Shown piece after piece: positions 33,434 to 41,385 of a DNA stretch of 64,000 nt. Numbering within the stretch: position 1 is the first letter of the stretch; every line of letters begins with the position of its first letter. The position numbers and the translations under genes were made by a program. Below the pieces are notes generated by a model. That model made no database searches and had not been told where the DNA came from. It saw nothing but the letters and a program-made list of their open reading frames with translations. Source of the stretch: Pseudosulfitobacter koreensis (GTDB lineage Bacteria > Pseudomonadota > Alphaproteobacteria > Rhodobacterales > Rhodobacteraceae). The stretch is from NCBI RefSeq assembly GCF_024733015.1, contig NZ_JANKJG010000005.1:1-64000 (forward strand). The letters are read 5' to 3'.

Positions 33434-34351
33434 CTACCAGTCGAGTTTGATGCTCTTCGCCTTGGCGGCGGAGAGCGCGAATTTGCGGGTTTGCCCGAAA
33501 GCGTCGTTCAGTTCTTCCTGGCCCTCGGGGGCCGAGATCTGCGCCCATTGGGCGGCGACCGCTTCGGGGGTGATGTCGCCCTCGATCAGCGCACCGGGGG
33601 TCTCGTAGACGCGGGTGAGCGCGAAATGCCCTGCGCCGGCGCCGAGGATCTTGCGGCTGGGGCCGTCCTCGGAGACCAGATAGAGAACACCGGGCGTGAT
33701 GGTTTCGGGCTTGAGCAATTCCAGCGCCTCGGGCGGCATCAGGTTTTCGGTCATGCGGGTCGCCGCGGTGGGTGCCAGGGTGTTGACGCGGATGTTGTCG
33801 CGCGCGCCTTCCAGGTGCAGCACGTTCATCAGGCCCATGACACCGGCCTTGGCCGCGCCATAGTTCGATTGGCCGAAGTTGCCGTAGAGCCCCGAGGCCG
33901 AGGTTGTGACCACGATGCGCCCGTATTGCGCGGCGCGCATGTGCGGCCAGACCGCGTGGCAGCAGTTGGCGGTGCCGATCAGGTGCACGTCGACGACCTT
34001 GCGAAAATCATCCATCGACATCTTGCCGAAGGTCTTGTCGCGCAGGATGCCCGCGTTGTTGATCAGGATGTCGATGCGGCCCCATTTTTCCATGGTCTTG
34101 GCGACCATGTCGTTGACCTGGTCCGCGTTCGACACGTCGGCACCATGCGCGATGGCTTCGCCGCCCATGGCCTCGATCTCGGCCACGACCTTTTGTGCGG
34201 CGTCCGAGCCGGTGCTGGCGCCATCGGTGCTGGCCCCCAGATCGTTGACCACGACCTTGGCGCCGCGTTCGGCCAGACCCAGTGCGTGGCAGCGGCCGAG
34301 GCCCACGCCCGCGCCTGTCACGATTGCGACGCGATCATCAAAACGGATCAT
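33434..34351 (-). CDS. SDR, (3R)-hydroxyacyl-CoA dehydrogenase type (MFE-2 N-domain-like)
   Basis: A 305-residue SDR longer than classical members. The start FDDRVAIVTGAGVGLGRCHAL and the segment VVVNDLGASTDG are hallmarks of the dehydrogenase domain of peroxisomal multifunctional enzyme 2 and related (3R)-hydroxyacyl-CoA dehydrogenases. The catalytic Ser is in TTSASGLYGN and the YxxxK is NYGAAKAGVMGL. The C-terminal tail of about 60 residues (EGDITPEAVAAQW onward) also fits this subgroup. A MaoC-type hydratase, the enzyme that normally partners it, is encoded at 40375. It lies 4 bases from the next SDR. Confidence 0.87.
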   Translation of the reverse strand: MIRFDDRVAIVTGAGVGLGRCHALGLAERGAKVVVNDLGASTDGASTGSDAAQKVVAEIEAMGGEAIAHGADVSNADQVNDMVAKTMEKWGRIDILINNAGILRDKTFGKMSMDDFRKVVDVHLIGTANCCHAVWPHMRAAQYGRIVVTTSASGLYGNFGQSNYGAAKAGVMGLMNVLHLEGARDNIRVNTLAPTAATRMTENLMPPEALELLKPETITPGVLYLVSEDGPSRKILGAGAGHFALTRVYETPGALIEGDITPEAVAAQWAQISAPEGQEELNDAFGQTRKFALSAAKAKSIKLDW

Positions 34352-34354
34352 GGC

Positions 34355-35179
34355 TCAGCCCTCCAGCGCTGCGCGGAAAAGATTTGGGCCGGACATCACC
34401 TGGATACCACCCGACACCGGCAGGATCGCACCGGTGATATAGCTGCCGCCGCGACCGCACAGGAACTGTACGCAGCCTGCGATGTCTTCGTCGCGACCGA
34501 CACGGCCCAGCGGCACATCCTCGCCGACCTTGCCGCGCGTCGTTTTGTCGGCGGTGGCAAAGGCGGTCATGCGGCTGACGAAGGGCCCCGGTGCCAGCGC
34601 GTTGACCGTGACGTGGTGCGACGCCAGTTCCTTGGCCATGATGCGGGTGATCTGGTGCACCGCAGCCTTGGACGCGGCATAGCTGTAGGCGCCGTCGCCC
34701 AAGGGTGCGTCGCCCATGACCGAGCCGACGTTGACCACACGTGCGGGATCGTTGGCATCCGACGATGCGATCAGCAGCGGCAGCAGCGATTGCGTCAGGC
34801 TGAACATGCCCGCGTTGTTGACGTTCATCACCTTCGACCAGGCATCGAAGGGAAACTCGCCCATCTTCGCGCCCCAAGTGATGCCTGCGTTGTTCATCAG
34901 GATGTGCAATTTGTCGGTGCGCTCGTGTACCGCCTTGGCCAGAGCCTCGACGCCTTCTGCGGTGCCGACATCGCCCGCAAACCCCTCGACGCTGCCGGGG
35001 GCATCCATCTGGTTCAGCTCTTCGGCGACGGCCAGGCACGCGTCAGCCTTGCGTGAGGCGATCAGCACATGCGCGCCCGCCTGCATCAGGCCGGTGGTCG
35101 CCATGCGGCCGATGCCGGTGGCCCCGCCAGTGACGAGCGCGATCTTGCCCTTCAACGAAAACAGATCATTCGGTGTCAT
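34355..35179 (-). CDS. Short-chain dehydrogenase/reductase
   Basis: A 274-residue classical SDR. The cofactor motif is TGGATGIGRMATTG, NAG is in MNNAGITWG, Ser in VGSVMGDAPLG and the YxxxK pair in YSYAASKAAVHQ. The C-terminus YITGAILPVSGGIQ is typical. It probably reduces or oxidises a hydroxyl group of an acyl-CoA intermediate. It lies between an acyl-CoA dehydrogenase (15-base gap) and the MFE-2-like SDR in the minus-strand beta-oxidation run. Confidence 0.9.
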   Translation of the reverse strand: MTPNDLFSLKGKIALVTGGATGIGRMATTGLMQAGAHVLIASRKADACLAVAEELNQMDAPGSVEGFAGDVGTAEGVEALAKAVHERTDKLHILMNNAGITWGAKMGEFPFDAWSKVMNVNNAGMFSLTQSLLPLLIASSDANDPARVVNVGSVMGDAPLGDGAYSYAASKAAVHQITRIMAKELASHHVTVNALAPGPFVSRMTAFATADKTTRGKVGEDVPLGRVGRDEDIAGCVQFLCGRGGSYITGAILPVSGGIQVMSGPNLFRAALEG

Positions 35180-35194
35180 AGTTCATCCTTTACC

Positions 35195-36310
35195 TTAAAA
35201 GCCACGCGCGGCGGCGACCTTGGCCGCGTGATAGCCATAGTCGCCCAGCCATTCGGTGGCGACGCGGGCGCGTTTCATGAAAAAGCCCATGTCGAAATCA
35301 TCGGTCATGCCGATACCGCCGTGCATTTGCACGCCTTCGATCACCGCCAGCTTGGCAGTCTGGGTCGCGCGCGCTTTGGCCAGCGATACGGCAAGCGTTG
35401 CGTTGGCGGGGTCTTCGTCCAGCATCCGGCCTGCGTGGCGCACCGCCGAAAGCGTGATTTCCGTTTCAGACCATAGATGTGCGGCGCGATGTTGAAGTGC
35501 CTGAAAGCGGCCGATCTCGACGCCGAACTGCTTGCGTTCCTTGAGATAGCCCACCGTCATGGCAAAGGCACCTGCGCTGAGGCCCAGCATCTCTGCCGAA
35601 AGGGCTGCTTGACCGGCCTCAAGCGCGGGTTTCAGCACCGTCATTGCATCATCGACCGCGCCCAGCACGTCGTCGCCGGTGGCCTGCACGTTGTCGAACT
35701 GCACGGTCGCCGCGTCGCGGGCATCGACCATATTCTGCGCCGTGCGGGTGATCCCTTCGCGGTCTGCGGGCAGATCGAAGAGTGTCAGGCCAGCGTCCGT
35801 TTTGGCCAGCACCAGCAGGCGGTCGGCATTGCCGCCATCGACCACGAAGCCCTTGGTGCCGGTCAGTCGAAAGCCGTTGCCATCGGCACGCGCCGCAAGC
35901 TCTACCCCCTCGGGGTCGTGTTTGCGGCCCTCATCCACCGCCAGCCCATAGATCGCATCACCCGCAGCAATCGCACTCAGCGCATCCCGTGCCCGGTCCG
36001 TCGCCACCTGCCGCAGCGCCGTCGCGGCGATCACGGCGGTCGAGATGAACGGCGATGTCACCAGCGTCTTGCCCAGCTCGCCCGCCAGGACGCATGCTGC
36101 TGCGTGGCCCATGTCGGAGCCACCTGCCTCTTCGGGAACCAGCACGCCGGTCCATCCCATCTGCGCCATTTCGGCCCAGAGCTTCGCATCATGGGTCTGG
36201 CCTGCATCACGCAGCTTGCGCAGATGCGACACCGGGGCCGCCCCGTCCAGAAAGCCGCGCGCGGCGTCCTGCAACATGGTTTCGTCTTCGGTCAACAACA
36301 GGGTACTCAT
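35195..36310 (-). CDS. Acyl-CoA dehydrogenase, shorter subunit type
   Basis: A 371-residue FAD-dependent acyl-CoA dehydrogenase-fold protein. It has WAEMAQMGWTGVLVPEEAGG near the start, RKHDPEGVELAARADG, a mid-domain TGTKGFVVDGGNAD and a C-terminal QMHGGIGMTDDFDMGFFMKRA. The TEP motif for FAD binding is absent. This pattern is often seen in the degenerate partner of two-gene acyl-CoA dehydrogenases such as those used for steroid side chains. It overlaps the next gene by 4 bases, so a heteromeric enzyme is likely. Confidence 0.86.
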   Translation of the reverse strand: MSTLLLTEDETMLQDAARGFLDGAAPVSHLRKLRDAGQTHDAKLWAEMAQMGWTGVLVPEEAGGSDMGHAAACVLAGELGKTLVTSPFISTAVIAATALRQVATDRARDALSAIAAGDAIYGLAVDEGRKHDPEGVELAARADGNGFRLTGTKGFVVDGGNADRLLVLAKTDAGLTLFDLPADREGITRTAQNMVDARDAATVQFDNVQATGDDVLGAVDDAMTVLKPALEAGQAALSAEMLGLSAGAFAMTVGYLKERKQFGVEIGRFQALQHRAAHLWSETEITLSAVRHAGRMLDEDPANATLAVSLAKARATQTAKLAVIEGVQMHGGIGMTDDFDMGFFMKRARVATEWLGDYGYHAAKVAAARGF

Positions 36311-37473
36311 GCGGGCAATCCCAATACGCGGCGTGATATGATCGACAGCATCACCTCGGATGTGCCGCCTTCGATCGAGTTGGCCTTGGTCCGCAGCCAG
36401 TCCGAGGCCAAGCCCTCATGCTTGCCGTCCCACGTCAGGGCGTCTGCGCCCCCGGCGGACATCATCAGCTCGTGTCGGCGCTTGTTCAACTCGGTGCCTG
36501 CGTATTTCAGCATGGCCGAGGCATCGCCGACGCCACCGCCGCTTTCCGCCTGGTCCTTGTACCGTTCCAGCGTCAGGGCCACGGCCAGCGCGTCGATCTC
36601 GCAGCCCATCGCTTCGGCGCGCAGCACCGGATCGCTCAGCCCGCCCTCTTGAGCGTTCAGAACCGCCCCGAGGGCACGCCCGCCCAGCAGGCCCTGCCCA
36701 CCGCCCGAGATCATCTCGCGCTCGTGGGTCAGCAGGTGTTTGGCCACGTCCCAGCCGCGGTTTTCGGTGCCGACCACATTGGCCTTGGGCACGCGCACAT
36801 CGTCAAAGAAGGTCTCGCAGAACGGTGACTTGCCCGAGATCAGGCGGATCGGCTTGGTGCTCACGCCGGGCGTGTCCATGTCGATCAGCAGAAAGGTTAT
36901 GCCCAGATGTTTCGGCGCGTCGCGGTCGGTGCGCACCAGTGCAAAGATGCAGTCGGCCTTGTCGGCATATGAGGTCCAGATCTTCTGACCGTTGACGATG
37001 TAATCATCGCCGTCGCTCTCCGCCCTGGTCTGGACGCTTGCCAGATCGGACCCCGCGCCCGGCTCGGAATAGCCCTGACACCAGCGCACTTTGCCACGCG
37101 CGATCGGCGGCAGATATTGCAGTTTCTGTTCATGCGTGCCGAACGCCAGAAGTGCCGGCCCCAGCATCCAGATGCCGAAGCTTTGCAGCGGAACGCGCGC
37201 GCCGATCTTGCGCATCTCGTCCAGCAGAACCTTGTGATGGGCGCGGTCCAGCCCTGCGCCGCCATATTCCACGGGCCACGTGGGCACGGTCCAGCCCTTG
37301 GCCGCCATGCGGTCCAGCCACAGTTTCTGTGCGTCGCTGGTGAATGTCCAGTTGCGACCGCCCCAGACGATTGCATCTTCGCCCGACGCGCCGTCGCGCA
37401 TCTCTTTGGGGCAGTTCTCGTCAAGCCACGTCCTGACTTCCGACCGGAATGTCTCCGTTGCGTCCTCGCTCAT
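36307..37473 (-). CDS. Acyl-CoA dehydrogenase, catalytic subunit type
   Basis: A 388-residue acyl-CoA dehydrogenase. FAD contacts are in WCQGYSEPGAGSDLASVQTR (quoted within limit) and VNGQKIWTSYADKAD; the C-terminus has GGTSEVMLSIISRRVLGLP. The sequence is typical of the larger partner in steroid or branched-acid two-subunit dehydrogenases. Start ATG 37473 has GGGGAGG six bases upstream; ATG 37479 would leave no spacing. It is the first gene of the long minus-strand run. Confidence 0.9.
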   Translation of the reverse strand: MSEDATETFRSEVRTWLDENCPKEMRDGASGEDAIVWGGRNWTFTSDAQKLWLDRMAAKGWTVPTWPVEYGGAGLDRAHHKVLLDEMRKIGARVPLQSFGIWMLGPALLAFGTHEQKLQYLPPIARGKVRWCQGYSEPGAGSDLASVQTRAESDGDDYIVNGQKIWTSYADKADCIFALVRTDRDAPKHLGITFLLIDMDTPGVSTKPIRLISGKSPFCETFFDDVRVPKANVVGTENRGWDVAKHLLTHEREMISGGGQGLLGGRALGAVLNAQEGGLSDPVLRAEAMGCEIDALAVALTLERYKDQAESGGGVGDASAMLKYAGTELNKRRHELMMSAGGADALTWDGKHEGLASDWLRTKANSIEGGTSEVMLSIISRRVLGLPA

Positions 37474-37510
37474 GCTCATCCTCCCCGATGCAGCAGTGCC
37501 GTTACGTTCC

Positions 37511-37540
37511 GCAATGCAAAATTGCATTTCGCAATTGCGC
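37511..37540. promoter_or_regulatory. Palindrome-rich divergent operator candidate
   Basis: The segment contains AATGCA-AAAT-TGCATT (37513-37528) and GCAATTGC (37531-37538), so GCAAT/ATTGC half-sites occur several times. It lies in the 155-base gap between the divergently transcribed acyl-CoA dehydrogenase and quinone-oxidoreductase-like genes. Such dyads in fatty-acid gene clusters are commonly bound by TetR- or GntR-type regulators. Confidence 0.5.
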
Positions 37541-37628
37541 TGGCAAGGTGTCGCAGGCAGGATCGCCCATGACAAGACGCCGTGGCCAGTCGTGCCGTTG
37601 CGTCACGGATACTGGAGGGGAACCCGTT

Positions 37629-38624
37629 ATGAAAGCAATGTTGAGCACCGCCGTGGGCGGACCAGAGAGCCTGGAATGGACAGAGATCGCCGACCCCAAG
37701 CCCGGCAAGGGCGAGGTGCGGATCGCCGTCAAGGCGGCTGGCGTGAACTTTCCCGACACGCTGATCATCCGCGATCTTTACCAGATGAAACCCGAACGCC
37801 CCTTTGCCCCCGGCGGCGAAGTGTCGGGCGTGATCGAGGAGTTGGGCGAAGGCGTGACCGACTATGCCGTGGGCGACAAGGTGATCGCGATGACCGGCTT
37901 TGGCGGCTTTGCCACGCAGCTGTGCGCGCCTGCGGCGTCCTGCCTGAAGATGCCCGACGACATGCCGTTCGAAGATGCGGCCTGCCTGGTGCTGACCTAT
38001 GGCACCTCGCACCATGCGCTGAAGGACCGCGCGCATATCCAGGCGGGCGAGACCCTGTTGATTCTGGGCGCTGCCGGCGGTGTCGGTGTCGCCGCGATCG
38101 AACTGGGCAAGGCTGCGGGTGCGCGCGTGATCGCTGCCGTGTCGTCCGAGGAAAAGGCGCAGTTCTGCCGCGAGGTCGGTGCCGATGATACGCTGGTCTA
38201 CACCCGCGACATGGACAAGGACGCGCAGCGTGCCTTTTCGCAACAGATCAAGGATCTGGTCGGTCCCGGCGGTGTGAACGTGGCCTATGATGCCGTCGGC
38301 GGCAACTACGCCGAGCCTGTCATTCGCGCGATGGCCTGGGCTGGTCGGTTCCTGGTCGTGGGCTTTCCCGCGGGCATCCCCAAGATCCCGCTGAACCTGA
38401 CGCTGCTCAAATCCTGCCAGATCGTCGGTGTGTTCTGGGGCGCGTCCACACGGCAAGACCCCAAGGGACACCTTGAGAACATGCAGGAGCTGTTTGCGCT
38501 TTACGCCGAGGGCAAGATCAAGCCGCGCATCGACGCCGTGTTTCCGCTGCAGGACGCAGGCAAGGCGCTGGAATACATTCAGGACCGCAAGGTGCAGGGC
38601 AAGGTCGTGCTGAAGGTCGAGTGA
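37629..38624 (+). CDS. NADPH:quinone-oxidoreductase-like MDR-family enzyme
   Basis: A 331-residue zinc-independent medium-chain reductase. The N-terminal MKAMLSTAVGGPESLEWTEI and the substrate-domain segment VKAAGVNFPDTLIIRDLYQ are typical. The NADPH site is GAAGGVGVAAIELGKAAGARV. No zinc ligands are seen. It is divergent from the acyl-CoA dehydrogenase operon and probably uses NADPH to reduce a C=C bond. It ends 10 bases before a minus-strand gene. Confidence 0.9.
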   Translation: MKAMLSTAVGGPESLEWTEIADPKPGKGEVRIAVKAAGVNFPDTLIIRDLYQMKPERPFAPGGEVSGVIEELGEGVTDYAVGDKVIAMTGFGGFATQLCAPAASCLKMPDDMPFEDAACLVLTYGTSHHALKDRAHIQAGETLLILGAAGGVGVAAIELGKAAGARVIAAVSSEEKAQFCREVGADDTLVYTRDMDKDAQRAFSQQIKDLVGPGGVNVAYDAVGGNYAEPVIRAMAWAGRFLVVGFPAGIPKIPLNLTLLKSCQIVGVFWGASTRQDPKGHLENMQELFALYAEGKIKPRIDAVFPLQDAGKALEYIQDRKVQGKVVLKVE

Positions 38625-38640
38625 CCTCTGAAATCAGAGG
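38625..38640. terminator. Short convergent hairpin
   Basis: CCTCTGA-AA-TCAGAGG forms a 16-base perfect dyad across the 9-base gap between two converging genes (stop codons at 38624 and 38634), and the arm on the right is inside the second gene's end. A convergent terminator is likely but short. Confidence 0.4.
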
Positions 38641-39296
38641 CCCTCAAGATGCGAAATATCGTTGAACCCGCGAATGGTCATGCGGTCGCCCTGGATCACA
38701 AGGCGGCTGATCGAGCCATTCGCGGCGCCGAGGAACGCAAATGGCTCGGAGCGCGCGGCCACGGCCAGTGCGGCTCCGATCACGCCGCCGTGCACGAAGA
38801 CGGCAACCTGTTCATCAATGTGGGCGGCGGCGATCTCCAGCAGACCGCGCTTGACGCGCTCAAAGAACACGTCGCGGCGTTCGGCATTGGGGATCAGGCC
38901 CCAGTCCTGCGCCTCCATCGCGCGGCGATAGACTGGATCGCCCGCCGCCGCCTTGATCCGGTAAAGCCCGCCGTCCCAGTCGCCCAAGTGGACCTCGTGC
39001 AGGTCGGGATTCTGCTGCGGCGTCAGGCCCAGATGTTTGGCCAATGGCGCTGCCGTCTGCTGGGTGCGCGTCAACTTCGTCACGTAAATATTTGTGATCG
39101 CGTTGTTTTTCAAACGCTCCCCCACACGCTCGGCCTGCTTGTGCCCTTGGGGGTGCAGATGCGGATCGCCGTGCCCGTCCACTTGGGCAAAGCTGATGCC
39201 CTCGCGCGCAGGTTCGCTTTCGCCGTGCCGGACCAGCAACAAGTCGGTGGCACCCTTGGGCGGCGCATAGACGGGCTGGCGAAATTCCTGGGACAT
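38634..39296 (-). CDS. Histidine phosphatase family protein
   Basis: A 220-residue phosphoglycerate-mutase-like protein. The catalytic motif is LLLVRHGESEPAREG, with Arg in VTKLTRTQQTAAPL, Glu in DLHEVHLGDWDG and the second His in VFVHGGVIGAAL. It differs from the other histidine phosphatase in the window (30416) in having the canonical VHGG. Its target is unknown. Start ATG 39296 has GGAAAGG upstream; ATG 39311 has no Shine-Dalgarno. Confidence 0.86.
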   Translation of the reverse strand: MSQEFRQPVYAPPKGATDLLLVRHGESEPAREGISFAQVDGHGDPHLHPQGHKQAERVGERLKNNAITNIYVTKLTRTQQTAAPLAKHLGLTPQQNPDLHEVHLGDWDGGLYRIKAAAGDPVYRRAMEAQDWGLIPNAERRDVFFERVKRGLLEIAAAHIDEQVAVFVHGGVIGAALAVAARSEPFAFLGAANGSISRLVIQGDRMTIRGFNDISHLEGL

Positions 39297-39341
39297 GAGA
39301 GACCTTTCCATTTTTACGCTAGATAACAAGGAACGCTGACA

Positions 39342-40346
39342 ATGAACAACCGACAGATCGTCGTCCAGACGCTGCCCGACGGCACGCTGACCGAAGACAA
39401 CTTTGAGCTGCAACAGGTGGACATGCCAAAAGCAGGCGACGGCGAGGTGCTGTTGAAAACCATCCTGATGTCGATTGATGCCGCCAACCGGTCTTGGATG
39501 CAGGGCGCGACCTACCGCGATGCGGTCAAGGCGGGCGATGTCATGGCGACCTATTCGATCTGCGAAGTGGTCGAGAGCAATTCGCCGCGTGTGGCTGTCG
39601 GTGACATCGTCGCCGCCGAAGCGGTCTGGGCCGACTACGTGGTGCGGCCCGCGCACAAGGTGCAGAAGCTGCCGAAGGTGGATCAGCTCAGCCACCTGAT
39701 CAGCGTCTTCGGTATCGCGGGCAAGACGGCCTTTCACGGGCTGGTCAGCGTCGGCAAGCCGATGGCCGGTGAAACCATCGTGGTTTCTGCGGCTGCAGGG
39801 TCAGTCGGCGGGTTCGTCGGCCAGATCGGCAAGGCGCTGGGGTGCCGTGTCGTGGGCATCGCGGGGGGGCCTGAGAAATGCAAATGGGTGGTGGACGAGC
39901 TGGGCTTTGACGCCTGCGTCGACTACCGCGAGGCGGGCCTGTTCAAGGCGTTGCGCGCCGAATGCCCCGACGGGATCGACGTCTATTTCGACAACGTCGG
40001 CGGCACCGTTCTGGAAACCGTGCTGGCGCTGATGAACGAAAAGGGCCGCATTGCCTGCTGCGGCGCGATCAGCCAATACGACACCAAGAACCCCTCGGGC
40101 CCGCGCAACCTGCCCGGTCTGGTCGTGGTCAAACGGCTGCGCATGGAAGGGTTCATCGTGATGGATTTCGCCGATGACGACGCCAAGGCGATCCGCGCCC
40201 TGCAGACCTGGGTGCGCAGCGGCCAGATCAAGGTGACCGAGGACGTGGTCGAGGGGCTGGAAAATGCCCCCAAGGCGCTGATCGGGCTGCTGGCAGGCGA
40301 CAACAAGGGCAAACGGATGGTGCGCGTGGCCACCGATCCGTCGTGA
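39342..40346 (+). CDS. NADP-dependent MDR oxidoreductase (YncB/CurA-like)
   Basis: A 334-residue zinc-free medium-chain oxidoreductase. It has NRQIVVQTLPDGTLTEDNF at the start, MSIDAANRSWMQ, the cofactor loop SAAAGSVGGFVGQIGKALGC and VDYREAGLFKALRAECPDG. The C-terminus EGLENAPKALIGLLAGDNKGK is typical of the leukotriene-B4-dehydrogenase/CurA group, which reduces alpha,beta-unsaturated ketones. It precedes the MaoC hydratase by 28 bases, so the two are probably co-transcribed. Confidence 0.9.
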   Translation: MNNRQIVVQTLPDGTLTEDNFELQQVDMPKAGDGEVLLKTILMSIDAANRSWMQGATYRDAVKAGDVMATYSICEVVESNSPRVAVGDIVAAEAVWADYVVRPAHKVQKLPKVDQLSHLISVFGIAGKTAFHGLVSVGKPMAGETIVVSAAAGSVGGFVGQIGKALGCRVVGIAGGPEKCKWVVDELGFDACVDYREAGLFKALRAECPDGIDVYFDNVGGTVLETVLALMNEKGRIACCGAISQYDTKNPSGPRNLPGLVVVKRLRMEGFIVMDFADDDAKAIRALQTWVRSGQIKVTEDVVEGLENAPKALIGLLAGDNKGKRMVRVATDPS

Positions 40347-40374
40347 TGAAACAGCATTAAAGGGAGAGAAGACT

Positions 40375-40851
40375 ATGACACCAATCGAAACAGAAGTGGC
40401 CCGCCTGCAGGGGCTGATCGGGCAGGAAGTGGGCGTCGCCAACTGGATCACCGTCGATCAGGCGATGATCGACCAGTTCGCCGACACCACGCAGGACCAG
40501 CAGTGGATTCACGTCGACCCGGAACGCGCGGCCCGCGAAACGCCTTTTGGCGGGTCCATCGCGCACGGGTTCCTGACGCTCAGCCTGGCCAGCCGCTTTG
40601 CCTATGACTGCTTTGCGATGGCGGACGGTCAGGTGATGGGCATCAACTATGGCTTTAACAAGCTGCGGTTCCTCAACCCGGTCAAGGCGGGCGCGCGCGT
40701 GCGTGGGCGGTTCGTGATCAACTCGGTCAAGCAACGCAACGCAACGGACATGCTGCGCGAAACCGGCCTGACCATCGAGATCGAAGGCCAGGAAACCCCT
40801 GCCCTGATCGCGGAATGGCTGGGTCTGGCGGTCTTTGGACCCGCCGAGTAA
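40375..40851 (+). CDS. MaoC-family (R)-specific enoyl-CoA hydratase
   Basis: A 158-residue single-hotdog protein. The catalytic Asp-His dyad is in FADTTQDQQWIHVDPERA (D-x-x-Q-x-x-H arrangement), followed by GGSIAHGFLTLSLASRF. It would hydrate trans-2-enoyl-CoA to the (3R)-hydroxyacyl-CoA, which pairs well with the MFE-2-like SDR at 33434. It stands at the end of the plus-strand pair and is followed by a clear terminator. Confidence 0.93.
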   Translation: MTPIETEVARLQGLIGQEVGVANWITVDQAMIDQFADTTQDQQWIHVDPERAARETPFGGSIAHGFLTLSLASRFAYDCFAMADGQVMGINYGFNKLRFLNPVKAGARVRGRFVINSVKQRNATDMLRETGLTIEIEGQETPALIAEWLGLAVFGPAE

Positions 40852-40871
40852 CCGCGGACCGATCAACGCAG

Positions 40872-40906
40872 GCACCGCACCACGCTGGACAGAACGGGTG
40901 CGGTGC
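40872..40906 (+). terminator. Rho-independent-like terminator after maoC
   Basis: GCACCGCACC (40872-40881) pairs perfectly with GGTGCGGTGC (40897-40906) around a 15-base loop, 20 bases past the hydratase stop. No run of T follows (GGCTAAC), so efficiency is uncertain. Confidence 0.6.
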
Positions 40907-40941
40907 GGCTAACTATGCGTTGAATTTACAAGAGTATTGAT

Positions 40942-41385
40942 ATGACGTCGATTCTTGTCCTTAACGGACCGAACCTGAATTTGCTTGGCCAACGCCAGCC
41001 CGAAGTCTACGGGCGCACGACATTGCAAGATGTCGAGGATATGTGCGTGGCCTCGGGCAAGGACGCGGGCCTCGACGTCATCTGCATGCAGTCCAACCAC
41101 GAGGGCGTTATGATCGACGCCATCCATGCCGCCAAGGGCACCCATGGCGGTATCGTGCTGAATGCCGGTGCCTATACCCACACCTCCATCGCGTTGCGCG
41201 ATGCCATCGCGTCGGTCGAATTGCCGGTGGTCGAGGTGCATCTGTCGAACATCCACGCCCGCGAGGCATTTCGCCATCACAGCCACATAGCGCCCGTCGC
41301 CCTGGGACAGATCGCAGGCTTTGGCCCGCAAGGGTACGATCTGGCGATACAGGTGCTGGCAAAACATCTGGAGCCGAAGACATGA
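40942..41385 (+). CDS. aroQ: 3-dehydroquinate dehydratase, type II
   Basis: A 147-residue dodecameric type II dehydroquinase, which dehydrates 3-dehydroquinate in the shikimate pathway. The N-terminal LNGPNLNLLGQRQPEVYG includes the catalytic Arg and Tyr lid. Other motifs are VLNAGAYTHTSIALRDAI and VEVHLSNIHAREAFRHHS with the catalytic His. Length is standard. It follows a terminator, so its own promoter lies in 40907-40941 or just upstream. It overlaps the luxR-type gene by 4 bases, an unusual partner for this enzyme. Confidence 0.97.
   Translation: MTSILVLNGPNLNLLGQRQPEVYGRTTLQDVEDMCVASGKDAGLDVICMQSNHEGVMIDAIHAAKGTHGGIVLNAGAYTHTSIALRDAIASVELPVVEVHLSNIHAREAFRHHSHIAPVALGQIAGFGPQGYDLAIQVLAKHLEPKT

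Noticed and set aside
32156..35056. 966-residue open frame on the plus strand
   Set aside because: It lies antisense to the thiolase and two SDR genes that carry all family motifs. It is a GC-driven shadow with no recognisable domain.
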